Below are positions 21,001 through 29,045 of a stretch of DNA of 64,000 bases, piece after piece. Source of the DNA: Ischnura elegans (taxonomy: Eukaryota; Arthropoda; Insecta; Odonata; Coenagrionidae); NCBI RefSeq assembly GCF_921293095.1, contig NC_060259.1:43753812-43817811 (forward strand), read 5' to 3'. Below the pieces are notes generated by a model. The model was not told where the DNA came from, did no database searches, and saw only the letters and a list, made by a program, of their open reading frames with translations. Made by a program: the position numbers and the translations under genes. Each line of letters opens with the position of its first letter. Positions within the stretch are counted from its first letter, which is position 1.

Positions 21001-23452
21001 GGCAGTATTTCTTGGGAAATATTATGGTGTTACTGAATTTATAATACATGCTTATGTATATAATTGGTGCAGTGCAAAGGCTGGCTCGTCATGCAAATTT
21101 CTTTTGAAATATTATATGCACGTAACCATTTTTATTAACTTCTAACAAGTGTTTTGTTTTCGAAACTTAATGTTTGTAATTTTCATCACTTATTATTTGG
21201 TTTTAAAACTAATTTTTTTATGAAAGTCCATTGTAGTATATATTGTTGTGATTTGTTGATTTATCTTTTAAATTTCGTCTTAACAAAACCCCTGCTCGAA
21301 GTGAGATTTGGTTAAACATTTTTCCATATTATCAATATAGTCCATTTTATAAATATTAATTTATTTTGCTTGGTGAGTTCTTCAAAATGAAAATTCATAC
21401 ATGTGTATCTTATCTTATGTTGATGTATCATTGCAGGAAGGAAATCATAAATCTGTCCATCATCTTGCGGATAATCCATGCCATTCCTCTGCCGGCATGC
21501 ATTGTGAGCATTATGATACCCCACGCAAATTCAAGGAAGCACTCTCAGGTGTATGCCCCAGTGGAGCCTCTGGAAGTGACCATGTACCTGCTGCTGGCAA
21601 CTATGACATTCCATTGCGTTTCCATCACATTCCCTGTTGTTGTGCTGGCCACAATGCCGGCTCTTCAAATGCCTGCAGTATGCAACATGACGGGAAAGGT
21701 GATGGCAGGCAAGGGTCTGATGAGAAATGTCTAACCGTGAAGTCCCATCGCTTGGAATGTTCTGATTCCCATTCCCCATCCCCAGTGAGAATGAGTATGA
21801 ATGAGTCTTCTGCCTTGGACATGAAATCAGCACACAAAAGCAGATGTGGTGTCGTCTCCATGTCTGATTATTACAAATATCCCAATGCCCAAGAAATTTC
21901 TCATTGCATGTCAAGATCATGCTGTCATGCAGAGTCCAGCTGCTGCATGGGGAATTGGCCTGTAGGTATGGGCAAGGCTGAAAATCGAGAACATGCTAAA
22001 TTTAAGAGTAAATCTCCTGGGAAGAGCTCAAATTTGTATGAGAATCTCAATTTTGCACAGTCGTTGGAGCACTATGAAAATCTTAAGGAATTGTTGGTGA
22101 GGTCTGATGTGGACAGTGACCGTGATCAGACAGGATGCCTAGGGATGCAAGATCATGGGGATTCTGGAAGTGAGAACCATCCAAGTGGTACTTATCATGG
22201 TGGCAACAGTTCCCAGAATTTTTCCCAATTGATTTATGAGAAAGATGGTGTCAAGTTGTGTAAAAAGTGTGGACATAGTTTTTGGTGTCCGCTCAAAGAT
22301 ATGGAAACAAGACCCTGTAATGCATCAGGTGAACTCTACTCAAATTTGAGTGTGCTCAACCAGAGTCTAGCAGGTGCTTGTAACACAGATACTGAGAGCG
22401 CAGGTCATTCTCCTAAAAGAAGTTTCCTTGTAGGGAGAGTCTCGGAGAAGTCAGCCAGCATTCCTAGTCTTCATCATGTTAGTTCGCTGTTTGAAAATAG
22501 ATTGCTTCCACACAAATCGAGGTACCACGTGTGGCGGCACAGCTCTGCTCCAGCTCTCTGTAAGGCAGAAGAGAACTTCTCAAGCATCTGGGATTTTTCT
22601 CATCAGCAATTGGGCGTGAGAGGTCACCGGAATTTACTTGGGGAAGATTTGTTCTCCATGGTTGGGTATTACCCGTGCACGTGTCGAGACTTAATGACTG
22701 GCTGCATTCAGAGGGGTAAGCGTATTATCTCTCAATCTGGAGGAAAGTTTACTCCACATCTGCAGTCAACTGGCCCCACATCACTTAATTCGTCAGTGGT
22801 ATCCTCAACTACTGCCTCTGCTGTATCCCTCCAGCTTCCATCAAGTTCCAGGACTGAGTCATGTCTCCAACCCAAAAACACTATCGACGACAATAATACT
22901 TTGCCATCCAGTGCAGAGGAGTGTGCTGAGCCCTCATCCAGCTGTCACCAAGCAGCAGCAGAAAGCAACAAAGTTCATGCTCCTGCAAATAATGCTGTGC
23001 AGATAGTTAGGCGATCATCTGCTCACCCAGGAAGGCCTATCGCAGCTGGCAATGGTGGTAATCGAGACTCATCTGGGTCAAATGATTCTGGTGTCTCCTC
23101 CACTGGGTCGGTGGGCGGTGGTGGTAGCCTGGTGCCTGCTGCAGCACCCCCTCAATGCCCCAATAGGCCACCATCGCCATCACACTCACGATGCCGCCGA
23201 AGTCGGGTGCTGACGCATCCATCACCTTGGTGCTTCCACGCCTCTCTGCCACATCCCAGGTCCACTTGCAGCCTCAGGTCATCTTCGGTGCACTCGCATC
23301 CTCATCTGGAAACCCTTCGGTCCAGGTCGTGCTCAGACCCTCTTCGCACACTGGCTTGCTCTTCGCCATCGTCTCCATCCAGTGGAATGGCAGTAATGGC
23401 AACTTGTAGTGAGTCCTCAGATTCATCAGGCTCCGTGAAACCCAAGGACTGA
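2984..23452 (+). CDS. Dok7: Dok-7-like adaptor protein (PH + PTB domains, long tyrosine-motif tail), 8 coding exons
   Basis: Exons 2984-3040, 3311-3356, 10194-10295, 12215-12343, 12512-12662, 17781-17989, 18602-19467 and 21437-23452 join in frame through GT-AG introns to 3576 nt (1191 aa). Residues about 1-112 form a PH domain that starts with the Dok-7 signature EGAVKIRDGKKWKSRW...SPVADC. Residues about 113-215 form an IRS/Dok-type PTB domain (LRRYGVVDGGRFCFEGGSRCG). In vertebrates Dok-7 binds an NPxY motif of the kinase MuSK through its PTB domain, dimerises through PH, and recruits Crk at YxxP. Here candidate docking tyrosines are YDTP at 506 and 546, YDIP at 576, YENL at 721 and 733, and YSNL at 821. 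The tail is much longer than the vertebrate one. Dok-1/2 proteins are the alternative, but the PH start favours Dok-7. Only the family is firm; the insect receptor partner is unknown. Confidence 0.93.
3311..3356 (+). CDS. Dok7: Dok-7-like exon 2 (PH domain)
   Basis: Acceptor TTCTTTCAG|TGG and donor GCCG|GTAAGA bound 46 nt coding WKSRWCLMTKLSPVA plus the first base of Asp35. It is too short to be found as a reading frame alone. Its identity rests on the exact family match and on phase agreement with exons 1 and 3. Confidence 0.9.
3357..4904. other. Intron 2, first part: no recognisable feature
   Basis: AT-rich intron sequence following the exon 2 donor. I see no coding similarity, long repeat or RNA gene. 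Confidence 0.6.
4917..5069 (+). mobile_element. Short Penelope-like element copy with 12-bp target-site duplication
   Basis: The copy runs from TAACTAATAACTTCAGG to a 3' end of the form ...TTATTTTCTTACTT. It contains CACCTGACGATGTAACCAAG and the GTTACGAAACC end motif shared with the longer copy at 25881-26739. It is flanked by CCATACTATTTA at 4905-4916 and 5070-5081. It keeps only the two ends; the interior seen in the longer copy is missing. Confidence 0.75.
5082..7913. other. Intron 2, middle part: no recognisable feature
   Basis: About 2.8 kb of AT-rich sequence. The short open frames (for example near 6259 and 6674) are AT-rich, have no family motif and lie within the intron. No transposon ends or RNA genes were recognised. 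Confidence 0.55.
7914..8100 (+). mobile_element. RTE/Jockey-like LINE fragment (left part of a split copy)
   Basis: The sequence from ACTAGTGAAGGGAGAAGCAA to about 8098 matches, with few differences, the coding stretch at 31408-31590 of the better preserved LINE. It carries an in-frame stop (TAAGCGGG) and a frameshift, so it is dead. The matching 3' end reappears at about 8868-8910, after a Penelope-like segment. Confidence 0.8.
8136..8792 (+). pseudogene. Penelope-like element C-terminal fragment with GIY-YIG endonuclease domain
   Basis: The 218-residue open frame holds a GIY-YIG nuclease domain of the Penelope-like type. GVYRIPCSCGKSYIGETCRS gives the GVY...YIG pair with the inserted CxC typical of the group. 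RLQEH and the later LIREAIEI supply the expected Arg, His and Glu positions, and the frame continues into REDGYNITKAW, a typical tail. The reverse transcriptase that precedes this domain in complete elements is absent, so the copy is 5'-truncated. After the stop, GACCTGAAGACGCC... CCACGAAACGCGGCG resembles a Penelope-like 3' end. Confidence 0.85.
8868..8910 (+). mobile_element. LINE 3' end with TGATGATGATGAG tail
   Basis: ATCAATCCTAAGATTGTTGA followed by (TGA)n matches the 3' termini at about 31942, 47738 and 55892. It is the right-hand remnant of the LINE whose left part is at 7914-8100. Confidence 0.75.
8939..9640. mobile_element. hAT-type MITE with perfect 8-bp TSD
   Basis: The termini are CAGTGGCGGC and its exact inverse GCCGCCACTG. 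They are flanked by identical CTGTTAGT at 8931-8938 and 9641-9648, the hAT hallmark. There is no transposase. An internal hairpin (GCAGGTAGTGTAG at 9282-9294 against CTACACTACCTGC at 9310-9322) lies near the middle. It inserted beside the LINE/Penelope composite in intron 2. Confidence 0.9.
10194..10295 (+). CDS. Dok7: Dok-7-like exon 3 (PH domain)
   Basis: Acceptor TTCTTCTAG| and donor AACAG|GTGAAG bound 102 nt coding residues 35-68, DCLHLQLYRDSKDRWKLGQA followed by KTSLSLQHFLGIET. The split Asp35 and Gly69 codons agree with the neighbouring exons. It lies after a 6.8-kb intron full of mobile elements. Confidence 0.93.
10296..12214. other. Intron 3: mostly unremarkable, one degraded MITE-like patch
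   Basis: At about 11191-11320 there is a degraded patch with GTGGCGATTCCAGAG at one end, a run of 16 C at 11279-11294 and CTGTATCCAGTG at the other. It resembles an eroded hAT-type MITE, but no TSD is visible. The rest shows nothing recognisable. Confidence 0.4.
12215..12343 (+). CDS. Dok7: Dok-7-like exon 4 (end of PH domain)
   Basis: This 129-nt exon sits between TTTTTTCATAG| and GAAG|GTGAGT. It codes GFTLDKESNTIAIICQDSTV and then ILGFDSRERLVQWQVKIAKNL. The Trp in LVQWQVKI is the invariant Trp of the C-terminal PH helix. Confidence 0.94.
12512..12662 (+). CDS. Dok7: Dok-7-like exon 5 (start of PTB domain)
   Basis: This 151-nt exon between GGTTCAG| and CTCAG|GTTTGT codes residues 113-161, including KLPLGPARLHVRDHCFSLTS and LGSWNISHL. 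GPA.LH and W.I..LR are conserved in the first half of Dok/IRS PTB domains. Confidence 0.94.
13118..13770 (-). mobile_element. MITE family A copy 1 (AATAGGGTRGTTTCC termini)
   Basis: This 653-bp copy begins AATAGGGTAGTTTCC and ends GGAAACCACCCTATT. It is the reverse complement of copies at 49193-49859 and 60178-60840. The shared interior includes a CRE-like TGA(C/T)GTCACGTGG and a CAGGTAGCAG-type stretch. There is no coding capacity, and no clear TSD was found. Confidence 0.85.
13771..16288. other. Intron 5, middle part: no recognisable feature
   Basis: AT-rich sequence with only short, motif-free open frames. Confidence 0.5.
16292..16525. mobile_element. PIF/Harbinger-type MITE, 234 bp, TAA target duplication
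   Basis: The ends are AGGACGTTTTACACGG and CCGTGTAAAACGGCCT, with TAA on both sides (16289-16291, 16526-16528). It has exactly the same length as the copy at 37883-38116. Long inverted ends, a TWA target and the absence of coding sequence fit a Harbinger-type MITE. Confidence 0.87.
16529..17780. other. Intron 5, last part: no recognisable feature
   Basis: AT-rich intron sequence up to the exon 6 acceptor. Nothing was recognised with confidence. Confidence 0.5.
17781..17989 (+). CDS. Dok7: Dok-7-like exon 6 (PTB core)
   Basis: This 209-nt exon between TTTTACAG| and TTCTG|GTAGGT completes Arg162 and codes RYGVVDGGRFCFEGGSRCGK, followed by a C-terminal PTB helix region (GEVIAQAL). The RRYG...F.FEGG.RCG string is the most diagnostic part of the domain. 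Reading past the donor meets a stop within a few codons, which supports splicing here. Confidence 0.95.
17990..18601. other. Intron 6: no recognisable feature
   Basis: This 612-bp intron has a GTAGGT donor and a TTTGCAG acceptor. No repeats were noted. Confidence 0.6.
18602..19467 (+). CDS. Dok7: Dok-7-like exon 7 (low-complexity tail)
   Basis: This 866-nt exon begins at a triple CAG acceptor and ends at GCTGTG|GTGAGT in phase 0. It codes residues 232-520. Features are a Ser-rich run (19152-19210), an 11-His run (19350-19382) and the first YxxP motif (YDTP, Tyr506). No folded domain is recognised; the segment is probably disordered. Continuous coding over 288 codons and the phase match to both neighbours support it. 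Confidence 0.85.
20090..20186 (-). repeat. Repeat family C copy 1 (inside intron 7)
   Basis: Read in reverse, this stretch (GGCACTGAAG...GAGAGGCCAAAAAAGTGA...GCTCATTATGAGC) matches the copy at 62930-63066. It keeps a weaker version of that copy's palindrome. The rest of intron 7 (19468-21436) holds nothing else I recognise apart from purine-rich sequence at 19690-20060. Confidence 0.6.
21437..23452 (+). CDS. Dok7: Dok-7-like terminal exon 8 (tyrosine motifs, stop)
   Basis: The acceptor CATTGCAG| at 21436 opens 2016 nt with no stop until TGA at 23450-23452. It codes residues 521-1191. Docking-type tyrosines are YDTP (546), YDIP (576), YENL (721), YENL (733) and YSNL (821). A Cys pair motif, CKKCGHSFWC, lies at about 22259-22288, and CTCRDLMTGC at about 22677-22706. 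Near the end comes a Ser/Gly-rich stretch, SSGSNDSGVSSTGS. No catalytic domain is visible. A disordered scaffold tail is the simplest reading. Confidence 0.9.
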   Translation, partial: EGNHKSVHHLADNPCHSSAGMHCEHYDTPRKFKEALSGVCPSGASGSDHVPAAGNYDIPLRFHHIPCCCAGHNAGSSNACSMQHDGKGDGRQGSDEKCLTVKSHRLECSDSHSPSPVRMSMNESSALDMKSAHKSRCGVVSMSDYYKYPNAQEISHCMSRSCCHAESSCCMGNWPVGMGKAENREHAKFKSKSPGKSSNLYENLNFAQSLEHYENLKELLVRSDVDSDRDQTGCLGMQDHGDSGSENHPSGTYHGGNSSQNFSQLIYEKDGVKLCKKCGHSFWCPLKDMETRPCNASGELYSNLSVLNQSLAGACNTDTESAGHSPKRSFLVGRVSEKSASIPSLHHVSSLFENRLLPHKSRYHVWRHSSAPALCKAEENFSSIWDFSHQQLGVRGHRNLLGEDLFSMVGYYPCTCRDLMTGCIQRGKRIISQSGGKFTPHLQSTGPTSLNSSVVSSTTASAVSLQLPSSSRTESCLQPKNTIDDNNTLPSSAEECAEPSSSCHQAAAESNKVHAPANNAVQIVRRSSAHPGRPIAAGNGGNRDSSGSNDSGVSSTGSVGGGGSLVPAAAPPQCPNRPPSPSHSRCRRSRVLTHPSPWCFHASLPHPRSTCSLRSSSVHSHPHLETLRSRSCSDPLRTLACSSPSSPSSGMAVMATCSESSDSSGSVKPKD

Positions 23453-24421
23453 AGAAGGCAAGTATACTTTGCTCCATTGGGGCTCCTGAGACCTTGCCCC
23501 TTCAGTTGTTTAAAATCTGTAATCAAAACAACTTTGTTCTTACCAAAGTTTTGTGAAAAGAATCTGGGAAAAGCCTCCATCAAAAGCGATGGAAAATAGC
23601 AGATAACTTAACACATTTATTTCTGGGCTGCTGTTGTTGAATATGAGTGTTAGCTTAAGAATGCAATGAGTAAATTTGCCCTAAAGTACGTGACAAGAGC
23701 AGATGAAGCCGACATTGAGTAAAATATAATTGACAGTTGTTTTTCACTCACTGAAGTCCTTAGAAATTAAATTATTCAGTACCATCATGCTGCTTTAGTT
23801 GATCTGGTGAAGCAAATCCTAAACGCCAAATTTGTTGAGAATGTGTTGGGAAATGTGCAACGAAAGTTCAAGAATAGAGTACCTTGTGAGTACATATTTA
23901 GTAAATTATAACACAGTGCGATCCTCAGGAGGTATTTTCCCTTTACCACATGGGATAAATGTTCAAATTTTAAGATTGTTCTGAGGGTAAAGATCAAACC
24001 AGCAGACTTCATTTAAGTTTTTTAACAATCATAGTCAATGTTTTTACACAAAAATCTAAAAATAATGACTAAATTCTGTGGAGGTCAAGGAATTTCATTG
24101 TATTCAGAGAGAGAATGGGTTCAGAATGTATTAGGTACCTGTTATATGCACCATTGTTTCCTACCATTTTGCCAAAAAAAGAATATCATTTACTTCCCTT
24201 AAACATTTTACCATTTAAAATATTGTTTAGATTATCTGGAGTCGTTAAATTTTACAGAGACTGCTATATACAAGCCTGCAGTGATCCTCAATACTGTCAT
24301 CAATTTGTGGAACATTTGGCTGTGGTTAATATGGTCACAGTTACGATCTTTCTATTTTATACATATGTACCCCTGTGTGCTACATTTGAGAATTAGTACT
24401 CCATTATATTCATTACTATAA
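23453..24421 (+). other. Presumed 3' UTR and downstream flank of the Dok-7-like gene
   Basis: No canonical AATAAA occurs here. A variant ATTAAA lies at 23766-23771. The transcript end therefore cannot be fixed. A Tigger-like relic begins at 24424. Confidence 0.35.
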
Positions 24422-24423
24422 TA

Positions 24424-25499
24424 CAGTGGAACCTCGTTAAAGCAATTACGGGCTATTGCGAGACCCCCGCCATTACGAGAGATATCCGAAGCATCGTCAA
24501 TTGACCCTATAATTAGCATGCAAAAAACTCGCTTTTTAGAAGGCCCTTTTGATGTTACCACTCGCCATAGCGAGAGTTTCCATCGCTGGAAAATCTTCAC
24601 CTTGAGTCCCTAATATCTTTAATTGCTGGCGATCTGTTAGAAATGAAGTTAACGTGGAATTGTCACACTCAAATTCATGTGGTAAGCTGTCGTTCGATAA
24701 ATCAGAAGTTCATTTTGGTGAAAATATTGTGCCATTAACATTTGCGAATGCTTGATCTTCTTTTATTTCTCGGGCGGCAATAAGCAGTCGACAGTATATG
24801 CGTACTTCCGTGAGTTGTGTGAATAGAGAGCATTTGAAGGTAGACACCATGGCCAGAAAACGCAAAACTTGTCTAAAAGAAAATGAAAATAATAGAGCAA
24901 TACAAGAGTGGTGTGATTAATTTATCTTATCATATTCGCTCTTCACAAATTTAAAAAACAAAGAGAAGATTAGGTCTGCCATGGTGCGGGAGGGTAAACC
25001 ATCACAGCAAAAGCACCTGAGGAATGCAGAACATGTAGAGTTAGAAGGTGCTTTGTTTGGGTGATATTGCCCACTTCAATCTACGGGAACTCCTGAAAAA
25101 GGGGCTAGGTGTAAGGCTTAAGGGGAGTATTTCAGTGATGAATTGAGAATCAAGAACTTCAAGTGTTGGGAAGGTTGGTTGTATTAGGTAATTTAAAGCA
25201 CGAAAGCGTTATCTCCCTTCATAAATGTCTGCGCAGTAAACATGAAGCTGTGGAAGCAAGGACTCCTATCCTAGCGGAATATCTTAAGTAGTATTCTCCA
25301 CGTGATATAGTGCAAACAAAATGGAACTCTTTTTACTACCTACTCCCCGACAAAACCCTTGAAGTACGGGGTGTTACTAGTAATGATGCTTCTAGAGGCA
25401 GGTAATGCACAGTTAGCAATGACACTTTTGAATATCTATGGCAATGCACTATAGCAAGTGTTTATTAGAGTGTGGTCTCGTTTTATTGAGGTTGCACTG
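24424..25499 (+). mobile_element. pogo/Tigger-like element, internally deleted, TA target duplication
   Basis: The ends CAGTGGAACCTCGTTAAAGC and (inverted) CAGTGCAACCTCAATAAAAC are flanked by TA at 24422-24423 and 25500-25501, as expected for pogo/Tigger elements. Inside are scattered transposase remnants on the + strand. MARKRKTCLK at about 24850 matches the start of Tigger transposases, IKNFKCWEGW lies in the helix-turn-helix region, and FYYLLPDKTL at about 25331 comes from the DDE region. Stops and deletions make it inactive. Confidence 0.82.
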
Positions 25500-25880
25500 T
25501 ACATTAGGGTCATAGTCATAAATCTCGGGCTTTTGATTGGAAAATATTTTCCTCAAATTGTTTTTATTTCATTTCTGATGACTCATGTGAGAGTCCATTT
25601 GAACAAAATAAAGATTTTGGAGGCTGCATCTTCTAGATTGCGTGGCCTTGTTCTAGCCAGCATGATTGAATTCTCAGCAAATATTGCAATAGGTTGATTA
25701 ATTATCATTTGCACCTCCATTAATGGTGATGGCAGTCATTAAAATATGAGGAAATTTTCTTACATAAGAGCCTAATATCTTGGGTTGTCAAAGCCTTAAG
25801 CCCAGTGATCTAACATGCTTTACATCTTAGGTAAGTATTTTTGGCTTAATGCTGCTTGAGACTAAAAAGTGTCTATTAAA

Positions 25881-26739
25881 TATAACTAATAACTTCAGGC
25901 TTTACTTTGTGAAACCTCTCCATATTGGAAGTAAGGAAATAAAACTTTGTAAGGTTCACTGTTATTTAATTATGGGCAAAATAGATGGCAAACACAATAG
26001 TGATTTTAAGCGGGATATCCTACACTCAGAAGGAAACAGGAGGAGATTCGATGCCCTGGAAACGTTGGAGATTATACAACATTTAAAGAACAACACCCCC
26101 CTTGCCAACGAACAAGTGCTCCCCTCCCTCTCCCCTCTCTTTTATATCCCCATCAATGAACTCCTACAGTGACAGCCTTTAAATTTTCTAGTGCCTATCC
26201 ACCTGTGTGCCATTAAACTTTCCAAGAACGAATACTAAGCAGTGCCTTTACCAAAATTCCCCCAGTGACCCATGTCCTTCGGGAAAATCATTAACCCATA
26301 CCAGCACCTTCCACAGCCGGACTCAACGATCTTCCATAGACTATAGTGATTTAGAAAACTCAATGTACCCCGCTAATCCTCTCTTTCTTCCCCAACACCG
26401 CCACCTTCTTTAGCTCTCATCTCCTCACCCACTTTAACCCTGCCCTCCCCTGGCTGGTCAGATACCTACCCTCACAGGAAAAACCCTCGTCCCAAATCAA
26501 GGCTGCCCCTTTCCCCCACCCCCTCCCCCTATTTCAGTCCGTGTTTAACCCTCACCCCTGCTCTTTCAACCAGTCCTTTTCCTTCCGATAGATGTCCTCA
26601 CAGTCACTTGTGTACTTTGTGTATAAATGTATGATGTGTGCAAGATCAGTCACCTGACGATGTAACCAAGTTACGAAACCTGGGTCGTGCCCATAATTAA
26701 ATAACAGTGAACCTTACAAAGTTTTATTTCCTTACTTCC
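25881..26739 (+). mobile_element. Penelope-like element copy with 13-bp target-site duplication
   Basis: It is bounded by AGTGTCTATTAAA (25868-25880) and AGTGTGTATTAAA (26740-26752), which differ at one base. Its 5' part contains an inverted copy of its own 3' end: GGAAGTAAGGAAATAAAACT at about 25928 mirrors the sequence near 26720-26739. Inverted end copies of this kind are known in Penelope-like elements. The ends match the short copy at 4917-5069. Confidence 0.82.
25975..26172 (+). pseudogene. C-terminal piece of a Penelope-like ORF
   Basis: About 65 codons read NSDFKRDILHSEGNRRRFDA and LETLEIIQHLKNNT before a stop. This resembles the segment after the GIY-YIG core (LE..EI pattern) in Penelope-like proteins. 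The nuclease core and reverse transcriptase are absent. It is a fragment inside the element at 25881-26739. Confidence 0.6.
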
Positions 26740-26871
26740 AGTGTGTATTAAAGGTTTGTAAATCTTCAAGACTCGACCATCTATGAATATAAATTGTCTG
26801 TGTAATCCAAATGTACAAGTGAATGAGCCAAAAGCAGTGACTACTGGAGTCAACTGATAGGAAACCTGAGA

Positions 26872-28025
26872 TCAACTGACAGTAGATGTTTTACCTTGAA
26901 CCTCCATAGCATGAGACCAAAATGCTTTTGTGTTATCTCGTAACTGCATTACAAGTTTTTTTCTTTTATAATTCGTTAATGCATTCCTAAACGCTTCCTT
27001 TAAGGTGGCTTTAGGCTTCTTATATTTGTTAACAGGGCTCTCACTCAACGGTGTGAAAACCTTAAAACCGTGAATAAGCCGTGGATTTCGTCTACCGTGA
27101 AATAACCTGGAAAAGGCCGTGAATTTCGTCATTAAACCTTTAAAAATCTGTCAAACTTGATTTTAGATCTACGATTGACAGATCAAAAGAAAAATCGGTT
27201 TGTCGATCACATTTCAAGGTCAGTCACGACACTGTTTATGCATATATCTGCACAAGTATATTCTAAGTGCAATTAGGGGTCCATGTGCCATGATAACACA
27301 ATGATCTTAAGCCTGTACCAAAGCCATAAAACTGGTAACGAAAGTGTTCATTAACCCTGGCGAAAATTCAGAAACTTCTTAACTTCCCTCCACTGGTCCC
27401 TCCACTTTCCCACTTGCAGCCTTTAGCCGGAGCTGAATTTTGCAAACGATATGTGAATATGACGTCAGGAGAGATAGCAATTTCATTTCTGCGTTTGCAT
27501 TCACAGCATCTGTCACGTTTGTTAACTTTTTAGTTAACGTGCAGCCGATGAATGCGTGATCAATATTTCTGCGTAAGATGGTTTATCTACAAACCGTGAA
27601 TTTGACGGCATTTGGACCATGAAAACCTGAAAAAACCGTGAATTTTATAATTTAGTTTGATTGGGAACCCTGTTTAATTAATGACTTGCATTCATTAGCG
27701 GATAAATCAGTGCTGACATTTTTCATTTTAGCATGGCACGCTCTCTGCTGCCTCAATGTTTTTCTCTCTTCCGTGTCATACCATCTCGGTTCGCTACTGT
27801 CATACCATCTCGGTTCGCTACCTTCTCTTTTTTATTGTACAAGCGATGTAGCTTATTATTTCTGAAGTTATGAGCGAAAGAAAAGATTTCCAAGTACCCT
27901 CTACCTTTAACTTAACTATTGATTCTTGAAACCAGGAGAAAGTAATTTTCAGATGATTTTTTGGCGATATTTAAAGAAAACTTAGCAGTTATGACCGTAT
28001 GGTCACTGATTCCTTCGATGGACCA
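26872..28025 (-). pseudogene. LINE fragment (endonuclease to pre-RT region), split by a hAT-like element
   Basis: On the minus strand, IEGISDHTVITAKFSL (about 27967-28016) matches the end of an AP-type endonuclease of non-LTR retrotransposons (the SDH motif). A linker with SEPRWYD follows, then STDLSANECKSLIN up to 27673. The frame resumes at 27032 with KYKKPKATLKEAFRNALTNY and ends near KAFWSHAMEVQ. Frameshifts and a stop make it dead, and a 24-bp in-frame tandem duplication lies at about 27783-27830. The clade is not certain. Confidence 0.6.
27033..27672. mobile_element. hAT-type non-autonomous element nested in the LINE fragment
   Basis: CAGGGCTCTCACTCAA and (inverted) CAGGGTTCCCAATCAA are imperfect terminal inverted repeats. 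The flanks TTTGTTAA and TTTAATTA agree at 6 of 8 positions. Removing it rejoins the LINE reading frame on the minus strand. The interior repeats ACCGTGAAT-type words and codes for nothing recognisable. Confidence 0.7.
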
Positions 28026-28040
28026 GTGGGCCCAATGTAG

Positions 28041-28689
28041 ATGGGGACCGAGTCACTCTGGCTATGTTCCTACATTTGGCCCTCATATTTTCCCTTGTAT
28101 ACTTTTCTGCAGGACCTCTGTCATTGTTGGCTAGAGGTGCATCATTCATCAGTCTTGGAAAATGTTGGCCGAAGGATCCAAATATCGCTCCCACCCCAGA
28201 ATTTACCTTCAGCCCTTCTCAGCGTATGGAAATGGATTATCTACCTCCTTCTGTCCATAAAAATGCGTTTTTCTTTTTAGGAGAACTTTACTATTTTTTA
28301 GGTTTCCTCCCTCAGCAAAAATATTTGCAAAACCCATCATAGGCATCTCATCCGGAAAGACACAGTGAAAAAAAATTTGCCCAATAAACCACTCCCTCGC
28401 TAGTTTAAATTAGAGAAACGTAAATGTTGCTGACCGCTTTACATGATTTGGTGAAGTCATTAGAATTTTGGTTCTTTTAGTTGATCAGGACAGTGGAAGA
28501 TTGATGGGTGGCCCGTCCTGTAATCCCTAGTAAATTAGGGTAAATTGGTCATCATTCAGGTGGCTCTGCAATTATTACTATTATTAAAGTATTCTGCTAA
28601 TTAAGGTAGGTTTGTATGTAGCTTCACGAAGCATTCTGGCTGTCTCCCCTCCCTTCATGGACTTCCTCCTTCAATTCAAAAGGAAGCCT
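28041..28689. other. No recognisable feature
   Basis: About 650 bp between two LINE fragments. Short open frames have no family motifs. Confidence 0.4.
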
Positions 28690-29045
28690 ACTCCCTTTCA
28701 TTCTATCTAAACATCCTATTCTCTTCTTTCTCTCCCTCGTTTACCCAACATTCTACCCTCCAGCACCGTTTTCAATATCCCCTCCACGCTAAGTACGCGC
28801 TTCATCCAAACCCTCTGTCTCCTCCGTATCTCATCTAAAACCTGCCTCTCTTCACCCACCATGTCCGTTCGTTGCATTGCACTTCTTCGTCCCTCTACCT
28901 TTCTGTCCGCTTCACCTTCTCCATTCTTCTCCACACACACACATCTTGAACACCTCCAGTCTTCTCTCGTTTCTCCTTCATAAGTTTCCACATTTCCATA
29001 CCGTAGAGAGCTACACTCCAGATCAGACTCTTTACCAGCCTTTTC
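28690..29045 (-). pseudogene. LINE 3'-terminal ORF fragment
   Basis: The minus strand reads RLVKSLIWSVALYGMEMW and further on RRQRVWMKRVLSVEGILKTV and LEGRMLGKRGRERR. This follows the pattern after the reverse transcriptase in RTE/Jockey-like LINEs (IWS.LLYG.E.W...RR....GH.LR...L....EG). It is diverged and frame-disrupted, and distinct from the family at 30985-31975. Confidence 0.6.
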
